Below, piece after piece: positions 10,131-19,647 of a stretch of DNA of 64,000 bases. The position numbers and the translations under genes are program-made. Source of the stretch: Marsupella aquatica. Taxonomy: Eukaryota > Marchantiophyta. How positions within the stretch are numbered: position 1 is the first letter of the stretch; each line of letters starts with the position of its first letter. The notes below the pieces were generated by a model. The model worked only from the letters and a program-made list of their open reading frames with translations. It did not search any database and was not told the DNA's origin. Where the stretch lies: positions 12,400,001 through 12,464,000 of the forward strand of contig OZ316892.1 of assembly GCA_973895155.1 (NCBI GenBank). Reading direction: 5' to 3'.

Positions 10131-12463
10131 GCCCCTCGTGTGTGTGCATAACGTAGTGTGTCCCTGTGTTGTGCAATGGCCAAATTCTCCATGGCCATGG
10201 GCATAACCCTCCTGAATAGGGCAGCCCTCTCAGAGATCACATCAGACCAAGTCACAACTGAATCCAAGTCCACCACCTGAAGCATGTGAGCAGCAATAGC
10301 AGAAGGTGGAACTGGGTAACGACCAAACAACAAGAAGTAGGGAGAAAAGTTAGACAATGATGCATGTCTGGACATCCTATACCCCATGGCAATGTAGGGT
10401 AAGGCCAGGTCCCAATCCTCCTTGTTTTTGGTGAGGCAGATCTTCCGGAGGCCCTTCTTGCATGTCTGAACCATGCGCTCTGCCAAGCCATCTGCCTGTG
10501 GGTGATCTCGTGATGTCCGACGATGATCAATGAGGGCCTGATCAAGCAGCTCCTGGAACTCTCCTCTAAACTCTGAGCCCTGGTCAGTGAGACATTCTGC
10601 ACAAGCTCCAAAGCGGCTGAGAACTTGTTGCAGGAATGCCTGGCTGGTGCTACGGGAGGTCTTATCTGGCAATGCCACAAGTTCTATCCACTTGGAGAAA
10701 TGCTCTATCATGATCATGATGTAGAGATTACTCCAAGATGTGAGGGGTAATTCTCCAGCCAAATCACATGACCAACGATAAAACATGCGCTGAATAGGGA
10801 GTGAATGAAGTGTGGGTTGCCGAGATGTGAAAGAAGTTCTTACCCTATCACATTGCTCACACCGGGCAATAACATCTTGAACCTGGCCATGCATGCCTCG
10901 CCAATGATAATGGGGGACCAAGAGGCTATAAGTCCTCTTAATGCCAAAATGACCAAGCTCAGAATGTACCTTACGGATAAGGCCAACCCTCTCATGAATG
11001 GGTGGAACCACCACTTCCCTATTTGGCAAGCAGCGCACGAGATGATCTCCCTTCCACAAGTAGCGCTTGGACCTTTGCTGAATTTGGTCTCTCTGGGTTG
11101 CAGTAACCTGTATGGGATACTCCCCATGCTGCAAAAATCTCAGAGTGTCGCTATCCTCCCATATGTCCACCATAGGTTGGTCAACAACATAGCATGGCAG
11201 CAAAACAAGATAGGTAGATGCATGAAATGTAGGCAGGATGGAAACCTGGTCAAAATCCTGCCGTGCATCTGAGGAATCATCAGAGGCAATCAAAGGGCTG
11301 CGGGACATAGTGTCAGCATTTTGATGTGTCACACCAAGCCTATGAATTACCTCAAAATCATACTCCTGGAGTATGAGTGCCCAACGAGCAAGCTTGCCAG
11401 TAAGCTTGTCGTTGGTCATCAACCACTTCAAGGGCTGGTGGTCGGTGTAGAGAATAAACCTGGTCCCATAGAGATAGGGCCTGTAATGTATGATAGCCCA
11501 CACAACAACAAGGCATTCACCCTCATACGAAGAATAATGACTCTCTGCTTGATTGTTGCTCCTAGATGCATAGGCAATGACGTACTCTTTACCTTCCTCA
11601 TCATGCTGGCCCAGAATGGCACCAATCCCAAGGGCACTCCAATCTGTGTGTAGCACAAAGACCTTGCTGAAATCAGGTCTTTTCAGCACCGGGTATTCTG
11701 AAAGCTTCTCCTTCAAAGTGGCAAATGCTGCCTCAGCATCTGTACTCCATGCCCAAGTCACATTCTTTTTCAACAAAGCATACAATGGGTGTGCAATGGT
11801 GCTGAAATCTTTGATGTAGATCCGGTAGTAATTGCACAACCCAATAAAACTCCTCAAAGTGTGAACATCGGTAGGAGTGGGCATTTCCAAGATGGATATC
11901 ACCTTGGCCCAGTGAGCCATGGTTCCATTTGGAAGAATGCGGTGCCCAAGGTATACTACTAATCTGACAGCAAATTCACACTTCTTGGGGTGTATCTTGA
12001 GGTTCACCTTCTTAAGCCTCATGAATACCTCCTTGAGGTCAAGTAGATGCTGGTCAAATCCTTTGCTGTGGACCAACACATCATCAATGTAGCATTTCAT
12101 AAACTCAGCACCTTGAAGAACTTGGTCCATGACTCTTTGAAAGAATATGGGCGCATTCTTCAAGCCAAATGGCATCACCAACCACTCCCATAGTTGGTTA
12201 CTATCATGGAAAGCTGTTTTCTTGCGGTCCTTTGCAAGCAGCAAAATCTGGTTAAAGCCTTGCCTTAGATCCACAAGAGTGAAGATGTTTGAGTCTCCAA
12301 TGCTGTCAAATAGCTCCTCTGGCCATGGCATGGGGTACCTATCCTGGGGTGTGACCAGGTTCAGTGGCCTGTAGTCCCCACACATGCGCTTCTCTGTCCA
12401 CAATCCACTGGAATCCTTCTTTGCTGGCATCACTATAGCTGCTGCAAAATTTGATGTAGATGG
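10130..12463 (-). CDS. pol: Retrotransposon pol: reverse transcriptase, RNase H and integrase
   Basis: A long open frame, in the same frame as the protease-methyltransferase segment and cut from it only by a TAG at 12466-12464. RT: KKDSSGLW, DYRPLN, the VDLRQGFNQI block and the catalytic YIDD (codons near 12091-12080). RNase H: HTDWSALGIGAILGQ, the EGECLVVVWA glutamate and YTDHQPLKWL. Integrase: HHCC zinc site (HSELGHF and CEQC), then the D,D,E core with CDLAG, LTDQGSEF and AERMVQ. The product would copy the element RNA into DNA and insert it. The frame ends in unrelated sequence at 9995; the true reading leaves it near 10130 through a one-base frameshift into the PHD-finger frame. No catalytic residue is lost. 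Confidence 0.95.
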
Positions 12464-15334
12464 CTAAATAAGACCAGCTTCATATAACTCTTGGCACCTC
12501 TCATCCACCACCTGCCACTCATGCTTACTCAAACGATGTCTCCGCCTGAAGATAGGTATTTCATTAGCCAACTCAATGGAGACCTGCATGGTCTTGCACT
12601 TACCCAAGTCCTTCATAGAGAAAGCAAACACGGTCTCATGCTTGAGGAGCAAATTCAGCAGCTGGTCCTTCTGTCTTTTACTCAGGTGGTTGCCCATGAT
12701 GAATGTGTAGTTGGCAACACTAGGAATAGGACCTGATGTACTCGTGCTTGAAGAGCCAAAAGTGCTAGCCTCTCCACTAACCAAGCTGCTAGCATGCTGT
12801 TGATAAGGTGATAAGGCCTCTCCAAGGCCTGTTGTATCTATTGCTCTGGTCTGATCCACACCATGAAACTCAGAAATAATATCAGCCACGTTACAAGGGA
12901 CCTCCTCCCCCCCAACACTTGGACTGAAGCGGTGAGTGTTGAATAGAGGTAAGTGCACTTGGTCTGGATGCCATGTAGCAGCACCATGGAGTGGTAGGGC
13001 TGGAACTCCTGATGCTGGATGAATGTACATCTGAAAAAGGATGCAAGTGACCAAAAGCCAAGTGACAGCATTAAGATCCATTACCCTGCCAAGTAAAGCA
13101 TTCCTGGCCAGCTTGGTGATTTTGGTGTGGCATGTAGTACCGGGTTGGAAGCCCATAGCCCGTTCTCTCTCCTCAGGACTAGGTTCATCCCATGTACCGG
13201 TAGAATGTCGGTAAACCAGGCCAGGACCATCACCCTGAAAAGCATGTGCACCTGGAAAGGACACAAATGTAGGCCAAGCAGCACGGGGCTGTCCAATGGT
13301 ATTGGCTGAATACCAAGGTGCTGGCTCTTGCCGTGTAACTAGTTGGCAAGAACTGTCAGGATCCAAAATCTGGTCCACTGTGAGGTTAGTGTCCCTGGAT
13401 GTGTGGTGAATCTGAGCTAACTCCAACAAGGAAGGTGGTGCAAGGTTAGTCCAAAAGTTACGAAGACGATGTGCATAAGAACCACAGTACACTGCATCAA
13501 TGAGAAGGGGTGGTCCTAAGTAATGTTGGACCACACTGAAATCCTCTTTGACCTGTGGACGCTGGTCAAACTGAGATGGAGTATTCTCAATGATATAGCC
13601 AACAGCAGGATAAAGGGATTGAGCCCAGGTGAGAATCTGAACCAATGCTGTGAAAAGGCCAGAACGAGAATCATGCAGTCCAGCATCGTGACCAACAGCT
13701 GGAAACCCTTGGCATTCCCAACCAGCTATGATCAAATCAAGGGAGCCAAGAAGGGTTAAGTGTTGGTGTTGGACAAGCTGGATATTTGGAGGGAAGAAAG
13801 AAAATGCAGACTTCCATGCACTGTGTGGAAACTGTTGGGGAAATCGCTCTGAAAATTCCAGTAGACGGGATTCAGCCACTTGCCTTGCACCTGGATCAAT
13901 GTCCACGTAGATGTACTGCTTCACCACCATCCCAGACTGTAGAAGAGCTTCCAGGCATGTAGAAATGCCACCAAAAAGCTCAAGCAATGTAAGGCCATCC
14001 GGAGGAGGAGTCCATGTAACTGGTGCGCTCAAGATTGGGGCTATTGGTTGTCCATTGTGCTGCCCAAGGTCCTCAAATTTGCGCAATGCAGCCACCAAAG
14101 GTCCATGGGCTACTTGGAGCCATTGTACCACCTCTGGTTGATGATCCACGTTGATGGAAAGTGCTGCTATACGTGCAGCAGCATGTGCAGCAGCCACCTC
14201 ATCATCATCCTCCTCAATCCAGTCCTGCAATTGGTGGTTGACATAGGTAGCTGTGTGCACTGCTTTCAAAACACAGTGGTGAGCCATAGGTGTATGAGCA
14301 CCATGCAAATCAAGTGGAATGTAGCCCAAGTGTGAGCCATCCGTATGCCAATCAACTCTGTAGTATGCATGCTCATGCCAGTTGTCAATGGTAAAACCTG
14401 GTGGGAACAAAGCCTCCTGGCCAATGAGCACATCATACGTAGTGGCATTGGTAACCAAACATCTGACTGGGAAATGGAGTTCCTGATCTGTACCTCCATT
14501 AAAAGTGAGAGTTAGTAAAGTAGAACTCTCACCCAACACATCCTCCACAGTGCCACTAGCAGGCCGAATGTGCCACTTGGATTGTTGTAAATGATCAGTC
14601 AGTAGTCTCATCTTCTTGGCAAACTGAATGCCCAATATCACTGGTTGAGCACCTGTGTCTAGCATGATCACCTGAGGAGTGTGACCCTCCAACTTGACCG
14701 CTGAATTCCTGTTGTCAACAATGGCAATGGTGGTGGAAACTGAAGTCCTGTCGCTAGGCACCACTTTTGGCAAATGATGAGGTACTTTGTGAAGGGAGTT
14801 AGTGTCCACGGTCTTTCCATTCAACAGCATAGTCAGGAAAGATGGGGCAGCATGACCAGGATCAAGTGTAGCTCTAGTCACACAATCTGCAGCAATACTG
14901 TCATCTCCACCATTGGAAATTGGTACTGGGATAGCCAAACCAATGGAAATATGTAATGGAGAAGAAGAAGGTCCAGTATGTACATGAGATTGGACCTCCA
15001 AAACTGGTGTCACAGGGGCTGATGAAGAATGCAGTGAGCCCTCTAGCGCTTTGATGACAGCTCTAGCATCCAGTTGTAAATCATGGCAACTGAAAAGTGG
15101 AGTTGTAAGAATCCTTTGTGCCATACCGGAGGTGAAATGCTCAAGCAGCTCAGGAGAAACAACTCCCTGTGAAATGTCAACAGCACCTAGTGGTGGAATG
15201 GATGTAGCTGCAGCTCCCTCCCCCCTCGCCAACAAGGTGCGCTCTTCAGCAAGTGTGAATGGCTGAAAAGATTGGGGCATGACAGCCCGAGCTCCCCTGG
15301 CTCTAGTCATAGGATCGGCAACAAGACCATTAGC
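12464..15334 (-). CDS. Retrotransposon protease and cytosine-5 DNA methyltransferase
   Basis: A 948-codon open frame from 15310, open back to the TAG at 15337. The aspartic protease site VIMLDTGAQPV lies near 14670-14640. The DNA methyltransferase spans about 13995-13045: motif I LELFGGIST, motif II YVDIDP, motif IV AGWECQGF with the catalytic Cys codon at 13714-13712, motif VI IIENTPS, motif VIII HRLRNFW, the target-recognition region, ERERAMGF near motif IX, and motif X (GRVMDLNAVTWLL). This is the full fold of about 315 residues with no gap. The usual Pro before the catalytic Cys is Glu here (ECQ). The tail (MGNHLSKRQKDQLLNLL, then the KCKTMQVSIEL block) leads into RT. Methylating DNA is inferred from the family; whether the element uses it to hide, to regulate itself or to act on the host is unknown. 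Confidence 0.93.
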   Translation of the reverse strand, partial: ANGLVADPMTRARGARAVMPQSFQPFTLAEERTLLARGEGAAATSIPPLGAVDISQGVVSPELLEHFTSGMAQRILTTPLFSCHDLQLDARAVIKALEGSLHSSSAPVTPVLEVQSHVHTGPSSSPLHISIGLAIPVPISNGGDDSIAADCVTRATLDPGHAAPSFLTMLLNGKTVDTNSLHKVPHHLPKVVPSDRTSVSTTIAIVDNRNSAVKLEGHTPQVIMLDTGAQPVILGIQFAKKMRLLTDHLQQSKWHIRPASGTVEDVLGESSTLLTLTFNGGTDQELHFPVRCLVTNATTYDVLIGQEALFPPGFTIDNWHEHAYYRVDWHTDGSHLGYIPLDLHGAHTPMAHHCVLKAVHTATYVNHQLQDWIEEDDDEVAAAHAAARIAALSINVDHQPEVVQWLQVAHGPLVAALRKFEDLGQHNGQPIAPILSAPVTWTPPPDGLTLLELFGGISTCLEALLQSGMVVKQYIYVDIDPGARQVAESRLLEFSERFPQQFPHSAWKSAFSFFPPNIQLVQHQHLTLLGSLDLIIAGWECQGFPAVGHDAGLHDSRSGLFTALVQILTWAQSLYPAVGYIIENTPSQFDQRPQVKEDFSVVQHYLGPPLLIDAVYCGSYAHRLRNFWTNLAPPSLLELAQIHHTSRDTNLTVDQILDPDSSCQLVTRQEPAPWYSANTIGQPRAAWPTFVSFPGAHAFQGDGPGLVYRHSTGTWDEPSPEERERAMGFQPGTTCHTKITKLARNALLGRVMDLNAVTWLLVTCILFQMYIHPASGVPALPLHGAATWHPDQVHLPLFNTHRFSPSVGGEEVPCNVADIISEFHGVDQTRAIDTTGLGEALSPYQQHASSLVSGEASTFGSSSTSTSGPIPSVANYTFIMGNHLSKRQKDQLLNLLLKHETVFAFSMKDLGKCKTMQVSIELANEIPIFRRRHRLSKHEWQVVDERCQELYEAGLI

Positions 15335-15835
15335 CTATACAATGCGGCGTGTGGGAGCAATGCGGGAGGCTGCACTAGCCTGCTGGTAAGCAAAATAGGA
15401 AGGGCAGAATGAATCTAAAAATTTTGCTGTAAGGCCAGGCTGTGTAGGAGATGACAGCACACACTCACCCATATGAGCATCAAATGGCAAGCCATAGAAA
15501 GAGCGGGGTAGAGATGCTGAACTGTCAATGGTGTCTGGGCCCGGGATGGGTTGCACGTGACCAGCCGGTTGAGAAGGACCAGCAGAGGCACGTGACTTGC
15601 CTTTGATGTTGGCAAGTTGGGCACGTAGGGACTCAACCTCATGAGTCAGAGACTGAAGTTGAGTTGCCTGTGCATTGTGAGCCTCCTTCTGAGCTGGTTG
15701 CTTCTGTTGCTGCTTGGGCAATTTGTTGGCACTGGGTGCTTTGCCACTGGAAGGAGGAGCAACTGATGCAGTAGGAGCCCTCCTAACTGGTGGGGGAGTG
15801 GAAACAGGAGCAGGATGAGTGGCCTGTTGTCGTAG
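15335..15835 (-). pseudogene. Retrotransposon gag-pol linker, Q/P/A-rich with a short coiled coil
   Basis: The frame is continuous with gag upstream and with protease downstream, but a TAG closes it at each end (15838-15836 and 15337-15335). The first part is rich in Pro, Ala and Gln. It is followed by a heptad-like stretch (QLQSLTHEVESLRAQLANIK) that probably forms a short coiled coil. No enzyme motif is seen. Confidence 0.7.
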
Positions 15836-17109
15836 CTACTTCCTCTCTAGGAATTTGGCAAAACAAACTGCCTCCAAGTGGCCCACTTTCCCGCAAAAAT
15901 CACAAGACAAGTCCTCAGCAACAATATCACATTCATTAGCCTTGTGATTGGGGTTACCACAGTAGTTGCAAGATGGCAGCATGAAAGCAGCATGGGCTGG
16001 CTTGGTCTTGGAACCATACTGTGGCACACGGGAAGGGGTGGCCAGTGTAGGGGCAGCAGCCTGGTACCTGGATCGCGGTGGACGCACAATACTGGCCTCA
16101 TAATGTGCATGGGCCAACTCAAGTTTCTCAGCAGTGTCATAGACATTGAGCAGGGTGTAGCTGTCTCCAAACTTTGAGAATACTTGATGCAACACTTGCG
16201 AATGGAGAGCTGGTGTGCCCTCCAATGCGCGAAGATAGCAATGAGCAGCTTCCAGGTCAGTGATGCTCTGGGTGTCCTCCTTCAGCTTGAGAAGCCGGCA
16301 ATACATCATCTTCAAGGTTTCATGCGCTGCCTCACAAAGGTGGCCAACTGCATGATTTTGTCAGCACTCTTGATTGGGAATTCCAATTGAAAAACCTGCA
16401 AAAACTCAGCCACTGGATCAGCAAAGGCAGGAGAATCAATGGTGGGAGAAATGCCTGATGTAGCCTGTGCCAAGACAATGGGAGTAACTAGCGTAGTGGT
16501 AGGAACTGGAGTAGGAGGGGAAGTGGCAGGAGCAGCAGCATGGGCTGCAATGGCATTCTGTAAGGCCAATTGTGAGGCTGCCGCAATTGCACTGGCATAG
16601 GTAGGGTTAGGCAACTGTGTGATAGCAAGCAGCCGTTGAGAATGCTCCTCATACACATCCAAAGCCTCATGGTGCACAAACCTCGCTAGCTGCTTAAATG
16701 CAAAAGCATTTATGAAATTGCTGCCATACTTCAACTCCAATTCGTATACGACAGTGTAGAAAGTGGATTTGAACTCACGCAAAGAAACAGTGTCTGGTTG
16801 CTCGCTGAAGCGCTCAATGCGGCCAGATGAGTGGCTGACATCCATGCTGTATGTCGATGAAGCTGGAACAATCACTGATGCAGAAGGAGTAAAGGGCAGA
16901 GAAGCGATAGCAGGCTTCGGGGTAGTGGTAAAGCGACCGCCAAATGTAGCAGAAGGATTGCGTGGTGTGGGTGTTGCTGCTGTCTGTTGGCGTCGTCGAA
17001 ATTGCCGAGACTCCAAAGAAATTGGCACCAACGGTCGTGGATCACTCCGTAAGTGGTACCTGGGTGTCGGTGGTGATGTATTGCTACCTCCTGGCTCGTC
17101 TGCTGACAT
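15836..17109 (-). pseudogene. gag: Retrotransposon gag with two CCHC zinc knuckles (one frameshift)
   Basis: The start is taken as the Met of MSADEPGGSN at 17109; an upstream in-frame Met at 17175 is less likely because the residues between are hydrophobic and unlike gag. The first ~265 codons include a Pro/Thr-rich N-terminus and helical capsid-like segments (FKSTFYTVVYELELKYGSNF). Near 16340 the reading must move one base to continue as HETLKMMYCRLLKLKEDTQ. The remainder ends in two zinc knuckles (about 15970-15863), C-x2-C-x4-H-x4-C each (CNYCGNPNHKANEC and CDFCGKVGHLEAVC), which bind RNA. The stop after ERK is a TAG in frame with the downstream linker. Gag would form the particle that packages element RNA. 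Confidence 0.85.
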
Positions 17110-18416
17110 ATTGTGTTGCAATACCCGATATACTGAAAACATGCAAAATGTGTAAACACAAGGAAAAACCGTCACCGTCGAAAAACCATCGGGGAAAAAG
17201 GACCCTTAAAACCTCAAATTTAGCCCCCTTCACGTTTGCCTATGTATATGCCAAATTGACTGTCCGGTGTGTATACACCGGGCCGTATGCAGATGACCTG
17301 ACGTCGGCGATAGCAAAGGAATATGAGGAAAATGGGCCCCCTGAAGTGTATACCTCGGGCCCCTATGTGGACCCAAAAACCGAAGGACTGGCCGGCCCCA
17401 ATGCCCTATGCTGTCATCCCGCGCGCGGTGAATGAGCGAGAACGACCGAAAATAAAAAGAAAAGGGCCTGAATTAAGTGTATACACTTCGGACAGTCGGC
17501 GAAGGGAAAGAAATGGCGGATGTAGGGGGCCCCTCTTAATGGCACGAGCCCTGCATAGGGCTTCGTGCCCCCTCCTTATGAGCTCCCGAAAAGGGGTTAT
17601 GAGCTTCCCCCTCCTCTCCTTCAATGTAATGTGGGCCTCGTGCCCTGGCAAAAGACTCCCGTGTGAGTTGGAATTTAACTCCCCTCCCCTCCTTTAATGC
17701 TGCCTCGCTTCCCCCTGGCTTGACAACTTGTGCTCAACTTCCCCTCCCCCCTACTTTTAATGCTTCATAGGGCCTCGTGCCCTCTCCCTCCTTGTGCGAA
17801 AATCTACTCTCAAGAGGAGGGAGTTTGTACTCCCCCCCTCTCTTAATGCTGGCAACGGAAGGTCGAGGCTAAAACGAGGCGAGGAGGAGGCTAAAGAGAA
17901 ACGAGACCCCCCTATGTGAGTAAGGAGGAGCGAAGGGAGGGCGCGCGGCCCTATGCGTGGCTTTGGGGCATTGATGAGCCCCGCATGTGTATACTCAGGC
18001 TACAGGTAGGGCAATGGCAGGATTGGGAGGCAGCTCGAGATGGCAGTTGTCGAGTAAAGAAAAGGGGTCGCGGCCAGGAAACAGCTCGCAACGGGAGCCG
18101 CCTGAACAAAATGGAAAAAGGGGAGAAATTGGCCGGGAAACACCAAAAAATGGCCTCGCGTATGTCGATCAACAGCAAGTCGCCTCCACTTCATGGCAGT
18201 CGATTGGCAGTTGAAAGTAGGTCGTGCTGCGGCGCTGAAGCAGCAGTTGGCAGCGGCCGGAAACGAAAAACCCTGAAAACAAAGCGCGAAGGAAAAGAGG
18301 GACGGGGGGCCTATTTGACTTAAGTGTATATACTTAAGTGTATACACACAAGCCATAACTTCCACCCCATCGCTCAACGTTTTTCCATAGAAATTGCACC
18401 GGCATCAACGGAAAAA
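17110..18416 (-). promoter_or_regulatory. Retrotransposon 5' leader with repeated GTGTATAC motifs
   Basis: About 1.3 kb between the 5' LTR and gag with no convincing gene. GTGTATAC or close variants occur at about 17269, 17345, 17478, 17987, 18323 and 18335, most of them as near-palindromes such as AAGTGTATACACTT. A GC-rich part (about 17530-17850) has degenerate repeats built around GGGCCTCGTGCCC and CTCCCCTCC. No tRNA primer-binding site starting with TGG is recognisable right after the LTR end. Confidence 0.45.
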
Positions 18417-18846
18417 TGTCAATTGTCTCGAGCAATTGAGAAGCACAGCGTCTCCGATCTTCTTCCCCTCATCACAGTTCTTCTTGAATAAAAGGCGTAA
18501 GAGAAACAATTGTACTGAAATCGAATCAAAAACCGGCAGGATGCCAAGATCGGTTGGGAGCATCTAACGAATCACTGTGTGAATCCCGTGTACGGAACCG
18601 ACGAGCACTGTCTGAGCTCTGTCAACAACAATTCAAGAAAAACTGAAAAACCCACAAACAAAGACATGCCCTAAGTAAACAAAGTCCTAGTGTCACACTA
18701 ACAAGCGCGTTTTCTTCAAGAACGCCTGGCATTTGCTATAAGACCATGTCGCTAACTCAAGTAGTACACTAGCCCTAACTACATACCTAGCGGATATGCG
18801 AGGGACATGCCGATGTGCATAAGAGGCACTGTCCCTCGGCATGACA
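18417..18846 (-). repeat. 5' LTR of the methyltransferase retrotransposon
   Basis: 430 bp, beginning TGTCATGCC on the coding strand and ending CAATTGACA, so it has TGTCA...TGACA ends. Its outer 359 bp match the 3' LTR core at 9161-9519. The last 71 bp (18417-18487) have no counterpart in the 3' LTR. It contains the inverted pair 18475-18489 and 18631-18645. Confidence 0.8.
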
Positions 18847-19194
18847 GGGCGTGGGTTCTGGTTCAGGCTTATGGCATCAGGAGGATCTATCGCTGACCTA
18901 CTTACCAATGTCTATTGAGCTTAAGTTAGGATGATAGACTTGGGGAGTTCTAGATCCTGAAGGGTTACTTACCGAGACGCTTGGTTGCTTGTGCAGATAG
19001 AGAGGACCATTGAGTAGCGGTCGTATTAGAGAGAGCAAGTGTGGCTTCGTATGGGAGTGGCCGCTGGCGGTGCAAGGGGCACTAGCTAGGTTGCTTGCTC
19101 AAGGTATTCCGTGGAGGTGTTTGGGCACCAAGGGCACTTAGGCGTGGGTGTTGGGATCGGTGAGGGTGCGGGTGGCAAGGTCCACCACTCAATC

Positions 19195-19639
19195 AGACAA
19201 TATATGTGCTCCAGATATCCTAATTATGAAATGCTATATTGAGCTCCTTTAGATCTAAGCTGCACATTCCTTAAGAGCGACAACGACATGACTTCTCCAT
19301 TTTCAGTAATTCTACAAATTAAAATGCATTGATTGCTTGTCGCTTTCACATCAAAAGAAGGATTCTAAAACTACCTGAAATCTGACATTAGAGTTGTGTA
19401 CATTCTATCAAGAGGATATAAAGACAACAGTCAAGTGGACTGGCCTCTAGCAAGTTGTCTCTAGTATAAAAGCAAAGGTTTAGCTTGTGAATTGAGATAG
19501 GGTTGATCCTCTGATAATCGATGGTTGAACCCACTTTGGCTTATTTCCACTCGAAACAAGCTTCATCCCTTCACAAATATTTTCCATTCCCTCAGAATTG
19601 ATGACTAGTTTGTGAACTGCATTTTGTAGCTTCCTCTGT
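19195..19639. other. Intergenic, nothing recognised
   Basis: AT-rich sequence with no gene or repeat that I can identify. Confidence 0.4.
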
Positions 19640-19647
19640 TGTTCCCC

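Larger units (their letters stand above)
8985..18846 (-). mobile_element. Ty3/gypsy LTR retrotransposon encoding a DNA methyltransferase and a PHD finger
   Basis: This is a 9.86 kb element with its coding strand on minus. In transcription order: 5' LTR (18846-18417), ~1.3 kb leader, gag (17109-15836), CCHC knuckles, protease, cytosine-5 methyltransferase, RT (YIDD), RNase H, integrase (D,D,E), PHD finger, 3' LTR (9519-8985). The order RT-RNaseH-integrase makes it Ty3/gypsy. Target duplication GGGC flanks it, inside an older TIR element. Broken sites are in-frame TAG at 15838-15836, 15337-15335 and 12466-12464, and one-base frameshifts near 16340 and 10130. Otherwise the frame is continuous and all catalytic motifs are present, so this is a fairly young dead copy. 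The LTRs share a 359-bp block with 16 differences and no gaps (about 4.5%). Retrotransposon-borne methyltransferases are known from dinoflagellates and charophytes. Confidence 0.95.
7930..19189 (+). mobile_element. Non-autonomous TIR element, copy 2, split by the LTR retrotransposon
   Basis: The two halves (7930-8984 and 18847-19189) match copy 1 at 4563-6049 along their whole length. The ends are AGTCGTGGAACT and AGGTCCACCACT, flanked by 5-bp repeats CAATC (7925-7929 and 19190-19194). The break falls where copy 1 reads ...GGGCGTGGGTTCTGG. The sequence GGGC is present on both sides of the inserted retrotransposon (8981-8984 and 18847-18850), so it is the 4-bp target duplication of that later insertion. 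The TIR element therefore arrived first. Confidence 0.75.

Noticed and set aside
15335-15838. Programmed stop-codon readthrough between gag and pol
   Set aside because: Three TAGs occur in the polyprotein, one of them in the middle of the protease-to-RT stretch, which fits decay better than regulated readthrough. The surroundings show no obvious readthrough signal.
16310-16350. Programmed -1 frameshift inside gag
   Set aside because: The shift falls within a conserved gag helix upstream of the zinc knuckles, not at a gag-pol border, and there is no classical slippery heptamer. A one-base indel explains it.
17323-18323. Plus-strand open frames in the retrotransposon leader
   Set aside because: Antisense to the element, GC-driven, no motifs. 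An antisense gene in the leader would need evidence from other copies.
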